Of a stretch of 7,379 nt of DNA, positions 5,252 to 7,379 are shown piece after piece. Location: contig USKL01000068.1 of assembly GCA_900555225.1 (NCBI GenBank), forward strand, positions 1 to 7,379, written 5' to 3'. The notes beneath the pieces were generated by a model. The model saw nothing but the letters and a program-made list of their open reading frames with translations. It searched no databases and had not been told where the DNA came from. The stretch's first letter is position 1. Each line of letters starts with the position of its first letter. Made by a program: the position numbers and the translations under genes. Source of the DNA: an uncultured Collinsella sp. GTDB taxonomy: Bacteria; Actinomycetota; Coriobacteriia; Coriobacteriales; Coriobacteriaceae.

Positions 5252-7379
5252 CTATAGCGAAATGGATCCGTTTTTCTTGATGCGGGCGAGTATGTTTTTG
5301 AGCTTGTTAAAGTCGAGCGGTTTGGACAGATGGGCGTTCATGCCGGCGTCATGTGCCGCCTTGGCGTCCTCGGCAAAGGCGTTGGCGGTGAGCGCGATGA
5401 TGGGGATATCGGCTGCATCGACCTTCTCGCTCAGACGAATCGTGCGGGTTGCCTCATAGCCGTCCATGTCCGGCATCATAATGTCCATCAGGATCGCATC
5501 GAAGCTGCCGGCGGGATGCGACAGGTACAGATCGACGACTTCGTTGCCGTTGGCGGCGCGGGTGACCACGATGCCCTCGGATTCTAGCAGCGCCTGGGCA
5601 ATCTCGGCATTCAATTCGTTGTCTTCGGCGAGCAGTACGTTCATGTCGGCGAGCGAGCAGTCGAGCGCCCCCTCGACCGTATTCGCCCGCGCCTGGGGGT
5701 TCTTGTCGATATCGAGCGGAATCTCCACGTAGAACGAGGTGCCCGCATGGAGCTCGCTGGTGACTTCGATGGTGCCGCCCATCAGTTCAATAAGCGACTT
5801 GACGATTGGCATGCCCATGCCGGTTCCTTGGAACTTGCTGCGCGCATCGTTACCTTCTTGGGCAAACGGCTCATAGATATGTTTTAAGAATTTGGGAGTC
5901 ATGCCAATGCCGGTATCCGAAACGCTAAAGCAAAAGAGCGCGCGCCCGTTATCGAGTGGCTTGGTCTTTGAGCTAAAGGTGACGGAGCCGCCGCGCTTGT
6001 TGTACTTAATGCTGTTGTCTAACAGGTTGATCATGATCTGTCGGATATGGGTGGGACTGCCGACCATGTATGGCCCCGTGGTGTATGGCAGACTATTGTC
6101 CTGCATGGTGATGCCGTTATCGGATGCGCGGAGCTTGCACAGAACCAGCGTATTGTCACAGAGCTCTTTGAGGTTAAAAGGCGCATGTTCCAGTGTTATC
6201 TTGCGGTCTTCGATTTTGCCCATCTCGAGGATGTCGTTAATCAGCGAGAGCAGGTGATTGGCGGCAACACGAGCCTTGGCGCGGCTTTCGCGGGCGACCT
6301 GGATATCGCCTTCCTTCAATTCCTCGATATCGATAAGGCCCAGGATGCCGTTGAGCGGCGTACGGATGTCGTGGCTCATGCGCGTGAGGAATGCCGTCTT
6401 AGCGGCGTTGGCGGCGTCGGCTTTTTCGCGCTCGGTTCGAGCGCGCACGAGCGCCCAGATGAGCAGGACGATGCTGACCGACAACATACCGATGAGGGTG
6501 GAGGCAACGGCGGTGCGGTTGCGATAAAGGAATTGAAGCGTGTTGGATTCCTGGGCCGTGTACGACGTAGAGGAGTAATTGCTTGCGGAGAGCGATTCTC
6601 CGGCATTGATGATGCCCTTGTTGATGATTCCCAGCAGCTCGGGCTTTCCGCGCGAAATCCAGCACGAGAGCTCGCAGGTGTCAGGGAGCTCGACCGTCTC
6701 GCAGTCCTCGAGATCATAACGATCGCCGAGGGTTTTTACGCGTGAACTGGGAGCGACGACGCAGCGCGCCGTTCCCCTCCTGAGGGCGTCGAACGCTTCA
6801 TCGTCGGATCGGTATTCGGTCACGGTCGCTGTGGGGAACAGACTTTCAAGTACGTTTCGGTTGATAAACGATGATTTGGTACAGGCGATGTTCTGAAGGT
6901 CTTTGTTCAGGTTGCTTCCGCTGTGGATGGCGGTGAGGGATATGGTCCCCAACGATACCGACTGCACAACGCCTGATTGCTCGGCAAACCAGTAATCTCG
7001 GTATACCGGCAGCGCGACGTCTATGCTTCCCTTTGACAGGGCCTTTGACATCATCTTGTAGCTATCAAAGGCGACGGTTTTGACCGTAATGCCAAATTTA
7101 TCGTGCAACGTCGTCGCAAGCGATGCGAGCGAGCCTTCCATTTTGCCGTCTTCGTCTTCGTTGCAGTAGGGGAGTTTGCCCGTAATGTAGCCGAGCGTGA
7201 TGGTGTTGTTGTTCGCCTTGAGCCAGGCGCGCTCATCGCCGGTGAGCGAGGATGATCCGCTGTTTTGCGCTGAATAGTTCGATTTGACCTCGTCGTTATA
7301 GCGTGGGTTGACGCGGGCGATTGCCGTCATGGCAGCATTGATGTCGTTCATCAGGTCGGGGCGGCTTTTGGGAACGGCA
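5252..7379 (-). CDS. Hybrid histidine kinase with fused SBP-type sensor domain (5' end outside window)
   Basis: The visible 708 residues belong to an EvgS/BvgS-style kinase. Numbering here is from the internal Met at 7351. The frame stays open to the window edge (about nine codons ending in KSRPDL before that Met). RPDLMNDINAAMTAI resembles the C-terminal helix of a preceding SBP domain, so tandem SBP domains are likely and 7351 is probably not the start. A complete SBP family 3-like domain follows (about 36-270: LTGDERAWL, ITLGYITGKLPYC, GSIDVALPVYRD). Then comes one TM (about 281-302), a short linker, and HisKA with FLTRMSHDIRTPLNG and phospho-acceptor His327. The ATPase domain has Asn442/Asn446, G1 DTGIGM (479-484) and G2 GTGMG (509-513). 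The receiver has Glu576/Asp577, phospho-acceptor Asp623 in LMDIMMPDMDG, and Lys677 in HLSKP. All catalytic residues are intact. The protein ends right after the receiver, without the HPt that BvgS and EvgS carry. The SBP domain contains six cysteines. The NimA-like gene follows 42 bp downstream. The ligand and output are unknown. Confidence 0.92.
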   Translation of the reverse strand, partial: AVPKSRPDLMNDINAAMTAIARVNPRYNDEVKSNYSAQNSGSSSLTGDERAWLKANNNTITLGYITGKLPYCNEDEDGKMEGSLASLATTLHDKFGITVKTVAFDSYKMMSKALSKGSIDVALPVYRDYWFAEQSGVVQSVSLGTISLTAIHSGSNLNKDLQNIACTKSSFINRNVLESLFPTATVTEYRSDDEAFDALRRGTARCVVAPSSRVKTLGDRYDLEDCETVELPDTCELSCWISRGKPELLGIINKGIINAGESLSASNYSSTSYTAQESNTLQFLYRNRTAVASTLIGMLSVSIVLLIWALVRARTEREKADAANAAKTAFLTRMSHDIRTPLNGILGLIDIEELKEGDIQVARESRAKARVAANHLLSLINDILEMGKIEDRKITLEHAPFNLKELCDNTLVLCKLRASDNGITMQDNSLPYTTGPYMVGSPTHIRQIMINLLDNSIKYNKRGGSVTFSSKTKPLDNGRALFCFSVSDTGIGMTPKFLKHIYEPFAQEGNDARSKFQGTGMGMPIVKSLIELMGGTIEVTSELHAGTSFYVEIPLDIDKNPQARANTVEGALDCSLADMNVLLAEDNELNAEIAQALLESEGIVVTRAANGNEVVDLYLSHPAGSFDAILMDIMMPDMDGYEATRTIRLSEKVDAADIPIIALTANAFAEDAKAAHDAGMNAHLSKPLDFNKLKNILARIKKNGSISL

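Noticed and set aside
6047..6745. 232-codon plus-strand frame opposite the second kinase
   Set aside because: It is antisense to the intact HisKA and ATPase motifs of the kinase and shows no domain or start signals.
7349..7351. ATG as the true start of the right-hand kinase
   Set aside because: The frame is open through to the window edge, no convincing SD precedes it, and the sequence on both sides reads as the end of a sensor domain. A secreted sensor domain would also need a signal peptide or TM, which is absent here.

Overview
The window looks like chromosomal DNA from a high-GC, anaerobic Coriobacteriia-type actinobacterium, most likely Collinsella or a close relative. That placement is inferred from codon use with GC-rich third positions, the style of the hybrid sensor kinases (ending MDIMMP ... 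AHLSKP) and the NimA-like flavoprotein. No rRNA or other taxonomic marker is present. I see no tRNA, rRNA, CRISPR array, insertion sequence or integrase.

Layout, left to right. Positions 1-130 hold the 3' end of an unidentified + strand gene. Positions 243-1457 (+) encode a MalY/PatB-type PLP-dependent C-S lyase or aminotransferase, followed by a strong hairpin. Positions 1602-2471 (+) encode a lipoprotein solute-binding protein (SBP family 3) behind a plausible extended -10 promoter. Positions 2468-4660 (+) encode a membrane hybrid histidine kinase whose start overlaps the SBP stop as ATGA. A 17-bp perfect hairpin (4663-4702) then separates it from two minus-strand genes: a NimA/pyridoxamine-oxidase-like flavin protein (5209-4730) and, upstream of it, a second hybrid kinase (7379-5252). 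The second kinase carries its own SBP-type sensor domain and runs off the right edge of the window.

How the genes may work together. The core of the window is two convergent extracytoplasmic sensing modules. In one, the solute-binding receptor is a separate lipoprotein translated in coupling with its kinase. In the other, the SBP domain is fused directly to the kinase. Both kinases have the order sensor - TM - HisKA - HATPase - REC with all catalytic motifs intact. Both stop right after the receiver, with no HPt and no output domain, and no response regulator or HPt gene is visible nearby, so their targets must lie elsewhere. The NimA-like flavoprotein sits 42 bp downstream of the fused kinase and may share its transcript. 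The MalY-like enzyme seems to be a separate unit. The ligands of both sensors are unknown.
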